The notes under the pieces were generated by a model. That model was not told where the DNA came from. It was given only the letters and a program-made list of their open reading frames with translations, and did no database searches. DNA of 24,475 nt from Succinimonas sp963628765 (lineage in GTDB: Bacteria > Pseudomonadota > Gammaproteobacteria > Enterobacterales > Succinivibrionaceae). Each line of letters begins with the position of its first letter. The stretch's first letter is position 1. Shown in pieces: positions 7,785 to 15,429 of this stretch. A program made the translations under genes and the position numbers. The stretch spans positions 1-24,475 of the forward strand of contig CAVGFV010000069.1 in NCBI GenBank assembly GCA_963628765.1. The letters are read 5' to 3'.

Positions 7785-9545
7785 CTAGATAGTCTTTTCC
7801 AAATTCAAAACATCGTCATGGAAAGCACGAAGAGTGTTTCTGTGACCTACGCTGATCATAATAGTATCAGGAAGTCTTGATTTTAGGAGTTCATACATCC
7901 GCGTTTCATTTTCTTCATCTAAAGCACTAGTAACCTCATCCATAAATAATACATTTGGCTTTATTATCAGTGCTCTTAAGAATGAAATACGTTGTTGTTC
8001 CCCAAGGCTAAGCACATGATCCCATTGATTTATTAAATCAATGCTGGCCTTTAAATAACATAACCCTACTTCTTGAAGCAAGTTATCAAAAGTTCCTAAA
8101 TCTAGATCATTGCCATTACTTGGGTAGCATATAGCATCTCTTAAGGTTCCTAACGGCATATACGGTTTTTGGCTTAAGAATAGCAACTTTGCTTCCTCAG
8201 GAATTACTATATTTCCTGTAGCATATGGCCATATTCCAGCAATAGTTCTTAAAAGAGTGGATTTACCGCACCCTGAATGACCTTGAATAAGTAAACTTTT
8301 ACCTTTTTCTAGTGAAAATGAAAGATGCTCAGCTAAAGAAGTACCATCCGGCTTACTAATGGAAACATCTTTGATAGTTAATGCACTACCAGTAGCAGAC
8401 ACAGGTAATTCTGAAAGTTTCTCTGTTGACTTAAGGCTTTTTTCAAAAAGTGAAAGACGGTCGATAACAGCTTTCCATTGTGCCAAAGAACTAAAGTTAT
8501 CAATGAGAGTTGAAAGAGAATTTTGCACCTGACTAAAAGCTGAAAGTATCTGCATAAGACCTCCCATAGACAGGGTCTTAGCAAAATACATTGGAGCCGC
8601 AATCAATATTGGAAATATTACCGCTGTTTGTGCATAACCCAAGGTGAAATAACCAACTTGCTTCTTCTTTATAATGAGGCTGATGTAGTTTTTAACAACA
8701 TCGGTGAACAAACTAGAAAAACGTTTATGTTCTTCATCTTCACCCTTGTATATAGCCACAGATTCTGCGTTTTCACGAAGGCGAATTAATGAAAAACGGA
8801 AATCAGCTTCATATCTTTGTTGTCTGAAGTTTAAAAGCACTAATGGTTTTCCCATTAAGAACGTAATCACGGTTCCACATACTGCATAACCGAAAGCTAG
8901 ATATAAAAGATAGCCATCTGGCAAATAAACGTGATGCCCTAAAACATCAAATTCCACCGCTTTAGAAAGTCCCCAAAGGATAATTCCAAAGGTGATAAGA
9001 GTACAAATATCAGTAACAATACCGATTAAGAGATTTACAGTAAGAACGACAAAGCTACTCAAATCTTCAGAAATACGTTGGTCTGGGTTATCTGTTTTTT
9101 GATCCGTGAGTTGCAACTTATAAAAAGCACCCTGTTTTAGGTATCTCTGCAGGTAATTTTCAGTAAGCCAACGTCTCCAACGAATTTCTAACGCCGCAAT
9201 AATGTACTGTTTGTACACAGAAATACATACATGCAAAGTTGCTAAAAACACGAAGAGCCAGAGCATTCCAATAAAACCATTAAGGTCGTATTTCTGCACG
9301 CAATCCCAAAAATCTTTGTACCAATCGTTAAAAACTTTGGCAAGATAGATACTAAGACCACTGAAGATGGCAATACCTACAAGCATTAACCAACTTAATA
9401 TACTTGTGCGTTCTTTCCAATAAGGCACTGCAATCGCGAAAAAGGCCCGTATTGAATCCATTAGCCTTTGGCTTTCATGGCTTTCTGGCTTCTCACCATC
9501 AGAACGCCTATTTCCAAAGACACTAAAAATAATATTTTTTTTCAT
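7785..9545 (-). CDS. YddA-like ABC transporter, permease fused to ATPase (SbmA/BacA-type membrane domain)
   Basis: Inner-membrane half-transporter of 586 residues. The N-terminal half has hydrophobic segments near 48-70, 93-115, 165-192, 208-232 and 300-322. The stretch around 121-160 (IRWRRWLTENYLQRYL, then NPDQRISED) is typical of the ABC_membrane_2/SbmA-BacA fold. The C-terminal ATPase has Walker A GHSGCGKST (422-430), Q-loop SQKPYMPLGTLRD (458-470), a signature written LSLGEQQ (512-518) in place of LSGGQ, Walker B VLFMDEVTSALDE (532-544) and switch H568. The LSLGEQQ form is usual for YddA relatives. Substrate unknown; relatives carry peptides or, in some bacteria, cobalamin. AGGA lies nine bases upstream. 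It follows the HAD phosphatase gene by 57 bases on the same strand, probably as one operon. Confidence 0.88.
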   Translation of the reverse strand: MKKNIIFSVFGNRRSDGEKPESHESQRLMDSIRAFFAIAVPYWKERTSILSWLMLVGIAIFSGLSIYLAKVFNDWYKDFWDCVQKYDLNGFIGMLWLFVFLATLHVCISVYKQYIIAALEIRWRRWLTENYLQRYLKQGAFYKLQLTDQKTDNPDQRISEDLSSFVVLTVNLLIGIVTDICTLITFGIILWGLSKAVEFDVLGHHVYLPDGYLLYLAFGYAVCGTVITFLMGKPLVLLNFRQQRYEADFRFSLIRLRENAESVAIYKGEDEEHKRFSSLFTDVVKNYISLIIKKKQVGYFTLGYAQTAVIFPILIAAPMYFAKTLSMGGLMQILSAFSQVQNSLSTLIDNFSSLAQWKAVIDRLSLFEKSLKSTEKLSELPVSATGSALTIKDVSISKPDGTSLAEHLSFSLEKGKSLLIQGHSGCGKSTLLRTIAGIWPYATGNIVIPEEAKLLFLSQKPYMPLGTLRDAICYPSNGNDLDLGTFDNLLQEVGLCYLKASIDLINQWDHVLSLGEQQRISFLRALIIKPNVLFMDEVTSALDEENETRMYELLKSRLPDTIMISVGHRNTLRAFHDDVLNLEKTI

Positions 9546-9602
9546 TAATGAAAATCCTCGTGGTTTTCTTATTGGTTTTCTATGAGTCTGTGCTTAATTT
9601 GT

Positions 9603-10418
9603 TCAAGCTAAATCTTGAATAAGTTTCTCAGAAATAACAGCCACACCATCATCTGAATTTTTAGGAGCTATTTTAAACTTAGGATTGGCTTTTATGATCT
9701 CGCTGCCATTTTCCATGACATAGCCCTGCCCTGCAGCTTCTAGCATATGAACATCATTATCGGCATCACCAAAGGCCACTGTTTCTGCGATAGAAATATT
9801 TAATGCTTTACACAGTGCTCTTAAAGCCTCACCTTTAGAGGTCTTTTTATTGAGAATTTCCAAAAAGCAGTACATGCTTCTAAGAACGGTATAATCAGAA
9901 CGCAAAAATTTCGTATTGAGATCCAAGGCATCGACACCTTTTTCATCCCCACAAAACATAAATTTGTAAAAAAGTTCATCATCACGAATGTCATCTTCGC
10001 AAATTTTGGTAGCAGATATATTGTTGTAAGTGATTTCAATATCAGTAGCAGGATTATCTTTTTCGTATAAAAGACCACGATCGAGAGAAAAGGCATGCCA
10101 AAAGACATTATTGTGATGGGCAATTTGAATAAGTTTTTTAACTTCAGCACCTGTAATCACAACCTTAGAAACAATTCTCTCAGTCGCTGTTTCCACAACC
10201 AAAGCTCCGTTAAAGCATATAGCATAGTGGTTAGCTACATTTAAACGGAGTTCTTTTTCATATTTTCTAATACCAGCTAAAGGTCTTCCTGTAGAAGGTA
10301 CAAAAAAAACACCAGCATCTTCAGCCCGCTTCACTAAATTACAGTTTCTAAGTGAGACAGTACGATCGTTATTTAAAAAAGTACCATCCATATCAACTGC
10401 GATTAATCGACAAGTCAT
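9603..10418 (-). CDS. Cof-type HAD-IIB family phosphatase
   Basis: Predicted cytoplasmic Mg2+-dependent phosphatase acting on small phosphorylated metabolites (sugar phosphates, flavin or pyridoxal phosphates in relatives). The 271 residues carry all HAD motifs: motif I DMDGT with nucleophile D9 and acid/base D11, motif II S42-T-G-R, motif III lysine K195 in SKGEALRAL, and motif IV GDADND (217-222) with D218 and D222. The long middle section (about 85-190) is the C2-type cap of the Cof/IIB class. AGGA lies seven bases before the start. It is probably the first gene of a two-gene operon with the ABC transporter. The substrate cannot be told from sequence. Confidence 0.88.
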   Translation of the reverse strand: MTCRLIAVDMDGTFLNNDRTVSLRNCNLVKRAEDAGVFFVPSTGRPLAGIRKYEKELRLNVANHYAICFNGALVVETATERIVSKVVITGAEVKKLIQIAHHNNVFWHAFSLDRGLLYEKDNPATDIEITYNNISATKICEDDIRDDELFYKFMFCGDEKGVDALDLNTKFLRSDYTVLRSMYCFLEILNKKTSKGEALRALCKALNISIAETVAFGDADNDVHMLEAAGQGYVMENGSEIIKANPKFKIAPKNSDDGVAVISEKLIQDLA

Positions 10419-10749
10419 ATCAAATCCTAAAAATAATTAAAGTGGGTAAATAATCGGCTATCAAATAAACGAACTATAAGAATACTTATGTAAAGCCATT
10501 CTTTAAACAGGAATGCTTACCAAATAACACCGCTAGATAAAACGTACGAACTAATTTTAAGGTGTGGCATAAACACAAAATCAACAACACCTGTTAATAA
10601 GATCACATTTTAATCCATGTGCACATTATGGTAAAATTATGACATTCAAAAGGGGCTACATTTTTTCTGTAATTTAAAAAAATAAATTTCAGATGAAAAC
10701 AGCCACTAATAAAATATCAAATATTCCATTTCATAAGAGGTTCATATTA
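10419..10749. promoter_or_regulatory. Divergent intergenic region with candidate purH promoter
   Basis: This gene-free stretch separates the HAD phosphatase (minus) from purH (plus). The best plus-strand promoter is an extended -10, TGGTAAAAT (10629-10637), with a weak TTTAAT at 10609-10614 as -35. A perfect 10-bp palindrome, ATGTGCACAT (10617-10626), lies between them. The open frame runs upstream of purH to an ATG at 10693, but that ATG has no ribosome-binding site. I see no PurR box of the E. coli type (ACGCAAACGTTTGCGT-like). Confidence 0.4.
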
Positions 10750-12342
10750 ATGGATAACGCACGACCAATCCGTAGAGCTCTTATCAGTGTATCTGACAAG
10801 AACGGAATTGTTGATTTTGCACGCGCACTTCAAGAACGCGGCGTTGATATTCTTTCAACAGGTGGTACTGCTAAGCTTTTAGCTGATTCTGGCGTAAAAG
10901 TAACAGAAGTTAGCGATTATACTGGTTTCCCTGAAATGATGGGAGGTCGTGTAAAGACATTACATCCAAAGGTTCATGGCGGTATTCTTGGAAGACGTGG
11001 CATTGACGATGCTGTAATGGCAGAACATGACATTAAGCCAATTGATCTCGTAGTAGTAAATCTTTATCCATTTGCAGCAACTGTAGCAAAGCCAGATTGC
11101 ACCATTGAAAAAGCAATCGAAAACATCGATATCGGTGGTCCTACCATGGTTAGAAGTGCTGCTAAGAACTTCAAAGACGTGGCTATTGTAGTTAATGCCA
11201 AGGATTACGATAGAGTTCTCAAAGAAATGGATGAGAACAATGGCTCTCTTACCTACGAAACTAGATTTGATTTATCAGTTGCAGCTTTTGAACACACTGC
11301 AGCTTATGATGGAATGATTGCAAACTACTTTGGTAACAAAGTTCCATCTTACGACATTCAAAATGAAACTTCTAAGGATTCTAAATTCCCTAGAACCTTC
11401 AATACCCAGTTCATCAAACATCAAGATCTTCGTTACGGTGAAAACGGCCATCAGAAGGCAGCTTTCTACGTGGAAAAAGACTACAAGAACGCAAGTATTT
11501 CTACCGCTGTACAGCTTAACGGTAAAGAACTTTCATACAACAACATTTCTGATACCGATGCAGCTTTGGAATGCTGTAAGGAATTTTCAGAACCAGCTTG
11601 CGTAATTGTTAAGCACGCAAACCCTTGCGGTGTCGCTCTCGGTAAGGATATTTTCGAAGCTTACGAAAAAGCATTTAAGACCGATCCTACTTCTGCTTTC
11701 GGTGGCATCATTGCTTTCAACCGCGAACTTGATGAAAAGACTGCTAGCAAGATTATTGCTAATCAGTTCTGCGAAGTTATTATTGCTCCAAAGGTTAGCG
11801 AAGGTGCACGTACTGTAATTTCTACCAAGAAAGGCATTCGTCTCCTTGAATGTGGCTTCTGGGAAAAACGTCTCCCAGCACTCGAATACAAGCGTGTAAC
11901 TGGCGGTCTCTTAGTACAAGATACTGATATTGCAACCTACAACGAAGCTGATCTTAAGGTTGTAACCAACAGAGCTCCAACCAAGGAAGAAATGGAAGAA
12001 CTCTTGTTTGCTTGGAATGTTGTTAAATACACCAAGTCAAATGCTATTGTATACACCAGAGACAAGATGACCATTGGCGTTGGTTGCGGTCAAATGAGCC
12101 GTGTATTCTCTGCTGAAATTGCAGTTACTAAGGCTGAACGCGAAGGTCTTACTGTTAAGGGATCTGTACTTGCATCTGATGCATTCTTCCCGTTCCGTGA
12201 TAGCGTTGATGCAGCTCACAAGGCTGGCATTACTTGCATCATTCAACCAGGCGGATCAATTCGTGATCAGGAAAGTATTGATGCTGCTAACGAATACGGT
12301 ATGGCTATGGTATTTACCGGCATCCGTCATTTCCGTCATTAA
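10750..12342 (+). CDS. purH: Bifunctional AICAR formyltransferase / IMP cyclohydrolase
   Basis: Catalyses the last two steps of purine synthesis: formylation of AICAR with 10-formyltetrahydrofolate and ring closure to IMP. The frame extends to an ATG at 10693. ATG 10750 is chosen because AGAGG (10736-10740) precedes it by nine bases, the protein then starts MDNARPIRRALISVSDK like E. coli PurH, and its 530 residues match the 529 of E. coli. The N-terminal IMP cyclohydrolase domain shows LSTGGTAKLL (35-44), VTEVSDYTGFPEMMGGRVKTLHPKVHGG (51-78) and IDIGGPTMVRSAAKN. The transformylase domain (about 200-530) has VKHANPCG with catalytic K288-H289, ASDAFFPFRDSVD (475-487) and the C-terminal FTGIRHFRH. 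It is followed by purD after an intervening terminator. Confidence 0.97.
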   Translation: MDNARPIRRALISVSDKNGIVDFARALQERGVDILSTGGTAKLLADSGVKVTEVSDYTGFPEMMGGRVKTLHPKVHGGILGRRGIDDAVMAEHDIKPIDLVVVNLYPFAATVAKPDCTIEKAIENIDIGGPTMVRSAAKNFKDVAIVVNAKDYDRVLKEMDENNGSLTYETRFDLSVAAFEHTAAYDGMIANYFGNKVPSYDIQNETSKDSKFPRTFNTQFIKHQDLRYGENGHQKAAFYVEKDYKNASISTAVQLNGKELSYNNISDTDAALECCKEFSEPACVIVKHANPCGVALGKDIFEAYEKAFKTDPTSAFGGIIAFNRELDEKTASKIIANQFCEVIIAPKVSEGARTVISTKKGIRLLECGFWEKRLPALEYKRVTGGLLVQDTDIATYNEADLKVVTNRAPTKEEMEELLFAWNVVKYTKSNAIVYTRDKMTIGVGCGQMSRVFSAEIAVTKAEREGLTVKGSVLASDAFFPFRDSVDAAHKAGITCIIQPGGSIRDQESIDAANEYGMAMVFTGIRHFRH

Positions 12343-12365
12343 TATTTAATCACAATAGAAAATTC

Positions 12366-12395
12366 GGAGACAGGTAGCCCCTGTCTCCCTTTTTT
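12366..12395 (+). terminator. Intrinsic terminator between purH and purD
   Basis: A perfect 9-bp GC-rich stem (GGAGACAGG at 12366-12374 with CCTGTCTCC at 12380-12388), a 5-base loop and then CTTTTTT. It lies wholly within the 70-base gap, and AAGGA of purD follows seven bases later. purD must therefore depend on read-through, processing or a promoter I cannot identify. Confidence 0.85.
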
Positions 12396-12412
12396 AAATT
12401 TAAGGAACCAAC

Positions 12413-13702
12413 ATGAAAGTTCTTATTATAGGAAATGGTGGACGTGAACATGCTTTAGCATGGAAATCTGCTTCTTCTGATTTAGTTGAAAAAGTTTTTG
12501 TAGCACCAGGTAACCCAGGTACTGCTAAAGAACCTAAGATGGAAAACGTTCCTATTAGCGTTGATGATATTCCTGGTCTTAAAGCATTCGCTTTAGAAAA
12601 TAAAATTGATTTAACTATCGTTGGCCCAGAAGCTCCACTAGTTGCAGGAATCACCGATTCTTTCCAAGAAGCTGGTCTCAAGATCTTTGGACCTAGCAAG
12701 GCTGCTGCACAGCTTGAAGGCTCAAAATCATTCACTAAAGACTTCCTTGAACGTCATAATATTCCAACAGCAAAATACAAAGTATTCACCGATGTCAATG
12801 AAGCTCTTAAATACATCGATGAAAACGGCGCTCCTATTGTTGTTAAGGCTGATGGCCTTGCTGCAGGTAAAGGTGTTATTGTTGCGTTAGACAAAGAAAC
12901 CGCTAAAAACGCAGTAACTGATATGCTTTCAGGAAATGCTTTTGGTGCTGCAGGCTCTCGAGTTGTTATTGAAGATTTCCTCTCTGGCGAAGAAGCTTCA
13001 TTCATCGTTATGACTGATGGTGATCATGTAGTGCCTATGGCTACCAGCCAAGATCATAAAAGAGTAGGCGATGGCGACACTGGCCTTAACACTGGTGGCA
13101 TGGGTGCTTATTCCCCTGCTCCTGTTGTAACTCCTGATGTTTATAAAAAGGTAATGGAACAGATCATTTACCCTACTATCAGGGGCATGAAGGCTGAAGG
13201 TCATACTTATGTAGGCTTCCTCTATGCTGGTCTTATGATCGACAACGCTGGTAATCCAAAGGTAATTGAATTCAATTGCCGTTTTGGTGATCCAGAAACC
13301 CAGCCAATCATGATGCGCATGAAGAGCGATCTAGTTAAGCTTTGCTTAGAGGCTGTTAATCACGATCTCAAAGATGGCGATGCCGAGTACGATGAAAGAC
13401 CTGCTGTAGGTGTAGTTCTTGCTGCTGAAGGTTATCCACAGAAGCCAAGAAAAGGCGACGTTATATCAGGTCTAGATTCTGCGGATGAAGCAGATGCTAA
13501 GATATTCCAAGCTGGTACCAAAGAAGTTAACGGTCAAGTTGTAACCAACGGTGGTCGTGTACTTTGTGCAACAGCACTTGGCAATACTGTTTCTGAAGCT
13601 CAGAAGAAAGCTTATGAACTTGCTAAGAAAATTTCTTGGCAGGGAATGTTCTATCGCCACGATATTGCTTATAGAGCAATCAAACGCGAACAGAATGCCT
13701 AG
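12413..13702 (+). CDS. purD: Phosphoribosylamine-glycine ligase (GAR synthetase)
   Basis: ATP-grasp ligase of de novo purine synthesis that joins glycine to 5-phosphoribosylamine. The 429 residues equal the E. coli length. Motifs: LIIGNGGREHALAWK (4-18), GPEAPLVAGI (71-80), ATP-binding PIVVKADGLAAGKGV (141-155), the glycine and phosphoribosylamine site region SQDHKRVGDGDTGLNTGGMGAYSP (212-235), and the metal-binding EFNCRFGDPETQ (286-297). AAGGA lies six bases before the ATG. The purH-purD order is the one common in gammaproteobacteria. A terminator follows within 25 bases. Confidence 0.97.
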   Translation: MKVLIIGNGGREHALAWKSASSDLVEKVFVAPGNPGTAKEPKMENVPISVDDIPGLKAFALENKIDLTIVGPEAPLVAGITDSFQEAGLKIFGPSKAAAQLEGSKSFTKDFLERHNIPTAKYKVFTDVNEALKYIDENGAPIVVKADGLAAGKGVIVALDKETAKNAVTDMLSGNAFGAAGSRVVIEDFLSGEEASFIVMTDGDHVVPMATSQDHKRVGDGDTGLNTGGMGAYSPAPVVTPDVYKKVMEQIIYPTIRGMKAEGHTYVGFLYAGLMIDNAGNPKVIEFNCRFGDPETQPIMMRMKSDLVKLCLEAVNHDLKDGDAEYDERPAVGVVLAAEGYPQKPRKGDVISGLDSADEADAKIFQAGTKEVNGQVVTNGGRVLCATALGNTVSEAQKKAYELAKKISWQGMFYRHDIAYRAIKREQNA

Positions 13703-13726
13703 TAAATAGAATTACCAAAAATCTTA

Positions 13727-13759
13727 AAATAAAGGCAGTTTAACTGCCTTTATTTTTTT
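13727..13759 (+). terminator. Intrinsic terminator after purD
   Basis: Twelve-base arms (AAATAAAGGCAG at 13727-13738 and CTGCCTTTATTT at 13744-13755) enclose a TTTAA loop and run into a T tract ending at 13759. The GAGGAA ribosome-binding site of the next gene begins at once after it (13760). Confidence 0.88.
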
Positions 13760-13768
13760 GAGGAAGAT

Positions 13769-14551
13769 ATGCAGTTTATTTTTGAACAAATAGCACTTTT
13801 CTTAACGGGATTTATCGCCAATATCCTTGCTTCCCTCTCTGGTGGCGGTGCTGGATTTGTGCAACTTCCAGTGCTGATATTTTTTGGGCTCGGATTTACT
13901 GAAGCTTTAGGCACTCACAAGGTGGCAGTAGTGGCCCTCGGTGTGGGCGCTTTTTCCAAAAATCATGACTTTCGCTCTTTAAATAAAAAAATTGCCATGC
14001 TCATGATCTTTGTAGGCTGTCCTTCGGTAATGCTAGGATCATTTATCGTAACTTTTATATCTGACTGGGTTGCAGAATTATCACTAGGCATCATCACTAT
14101 TGCTTCAGTCATATATTCCAGTCATAAAAAAGAGTTTGGTCTCTATAATGGTGAAGCTGAATTAACTACCAAGGATTACTACATAGGGGCTCTTCTTATT
14201 GCTCTTGTCGGTCTTCTAAGTGGCTCTTTTTCATCAGGAGCAGGCTTAGTGGCAATTATGGTACTAATTATGTGGTTTAAATTAGATATCAAAAAAGCCA
14301 TTCACCATTCAATGATCTTTGTTGCTTTCCTTTGGAATCTCGTAGGAGCTTTAACAATAGGAACTATTGCGGAAATCCACTGGGCTTGGGTACCAATGCT
14401 AACTCTAGGTGCTTTTCTCGGGGGATACACAGGCACTTTACTTATTAAAAGAATTAAAGCACCTGTGATAAAGAAAATTTTCCAAAGCATTATGGTTTTA
14501 AGTGGGCTACTTCTTTTGGAAAAGGCTTGGGAACATTATGTCAACTTATAA
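13769..14551 (+). CDS. TSUP (TauE/SafE) family membrane transporter
   Basis: Inner-membrane permease of 260 residues and about eight hydrophobic helices. The two-fold internal repeat of the family is visible: SLSGGGAGFVQLPVLIFFGL (22-41) in the first half and SGSFSSGAGLVAIMVLIMWF (151-170) in the second, each with the Gly/Ser-rich re-entrant signature. Family members move sulfite, sulfonates, sulfoacetate or other small anions; the substrate here cannot be inferred. GAGGAA lies four bases before the ATG, directly after the purD terminator. It separates purD from yjaG, so it looks like an insertion into an older gene order. The stop codon abuts the yjaG stop with no spacer. Confidence 0.9.
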   Translation: MQFIFEQIALFLTGFIANILASLSGGGAGFVQLPVLIFFGLGFTEALGTHKVAVVALGVGAFSKNHDFRSLNKKIAMLMIFVGCPSVMLGSFIVTFISDWVAELSLGIITIASVIYSSHKKEFGLYNGEAELTTKDYYIGALLIALVGLLSGSFSSGAGLVAIMVLIMWFKLDIKKAIHHSMIFVAFLWNLVGALTIGTIAEIHWAWVPMLTLGAFLGGYTGTLLIKRIKAPVIKKIFQSIMVLSGLLLLEKAWEHYVNL

Positions 14552-15142
14552 TTATTGTTCATCTGTAGTGATGCCAATGTTGGAATAATGAATCTCATCA
14601 AGTTCATTCTTAAGTTCCCGTATCCACTTTTCATCTCTTTTTTGTTTAATACGGGAAATAAGATCTACCTGAAAATTCATTTCCTCTGCCATTAAAGGAT
14701 CGTCGCACAGTTCATCATCTTCAAATACCTTATCATTTTTTATCTCAAGGTATTTGGCAACTGTACAGATAGAAGCATTACTTGCAATCTCGGCTTCATC
14801 ACCATTTTTATCTACAATAGCGCCTATGGAAGCAGCTAGAGCCTGGCAAGCATCTAAAGCAGGATAAACGCCATAAGAATCATCTTCCTTAGGGGTTGGA
14901 GTATGCTCTTCCAATTTTAATTGTTCTTCAGCAAGATCAATTTCATTATGCTTGTCTAAATGAAATTGCCACATCTTTTTAATGACTTCTTTAAAAGCAT
15001 CTTCAGCTTTATGATCTTCAATGATATTGGTATAAAGATAAAAATTTTGACTCATTCTCTGAGCTAACACTAAGGCAAACAATGATTGTTGCCACATACT
15101 AAGTTCGTTCAGAAGACGATAGAATTTTTCACCAAAAAGCAT
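14552..15142 (-). CDS. yjaG: YjaG family protein (DUF416)
   Basis: A 196-residue soluble protein of unknown function, the same length I recall for E. coli YjaG. Matching features are the N-terminal LNELSMWQQSLFALVLAQRM (11-30, against a LERLESWQ...F...L.ERM pattern in E. coli), YGVYPALDACQAL (90-102), the acidic middle, and the C-terminal SNIGI (187-191). No signal peptide or membrane segment; helical and acidic. In E. coli yjaG lies in the same region as purD-purH and rsd, as it does here, but hupA, usually its neighbour, is absent. The ATG is preceded by GGTGGG. The stop directly abuts the convergent TSUP stop. Confidence 0.85.
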   Translation of the reverse strand: MLFGEKFYRLLNELSMWQQSLFALVLAQRMSQNFYLYTNIIEDHKAEDAFKEVIKKMWQFHLDKHNEIDLAEEQLKLEEHTPTPKEDDSYGVYPALDACQALAASIGAIVDKNGDEAEIASNASICTVAKYLEIKNDKVFEDDELCDDPLMAEEMNFQVDLISRIKQKRDEKWIRELKNELDEIHYSNIGITTDEQ

Positions 15143-15188
15143 ATGCCCACCATGGTTTTAATTTAAATTTAAAGTGAATTTTGCTACC

Positions 15189-15216
15189 TTTATACAAAAG
15201 GTATACAAAAAAGCAA
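15189..15216 (-). promoter_or_regulatory. Possible yjaG promoter
   Basis: On the minus strand TATAAA (15194-15189) serves as a -10 and TTGCTT (15216-15211) as a weak -35 with 16-base spacing, about 45 bases before the yjaG ATG. The same stretch contains the 9-base repeat TATACAAAA at 15191-15199 and 15202-15210 (plus strand). The support is by eye only. Confidence 0.3.
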
Positions 15217-15429
15217 AATTTGTGTTTTGAATCAAACTGAATACAAGGTATCATATACGAAATTCATAAAAGTTTTGCTGTTATCTTTGATATTTTCATA
15301 AAAGTAAGTTTGTTTGGACTTTTTATTTTTATAAAAAGTGAACTTTCTTTTGTTTTTAATATCATAGTACCAGTAACTGGAACGTAGATTTTAACTGTTA
15401 AACGTAAGTCTCTGGAGTCTATTTTTGCG

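Noticed and set aside
7785..9545. SbmA peptide-uptake protein or a cobalamin transporter as a firm assignment
   Set aside because: SbmA has no fused ATPase, and the substrate of YddA-like fused proteins cannot be decided from motifs alone.
10693..10749. Upstream ATG for purH adding 19 residues
   Set aside because: No ribosome-binding site, the extra residues match nothing in PurH, and ATG 10750 has AGAGG and gives the expected length.
10419..10749. PurR operator upstream of purH
   Set aside because: No sequence close to the ACGCAAACGTTTGCGT-type consensus was found by eye on either strand.
11318..11818. Plus-strand secondary frames within purH
   Set aside because: Out-of-frame readings of a fully conserved enzyme, without start signals.
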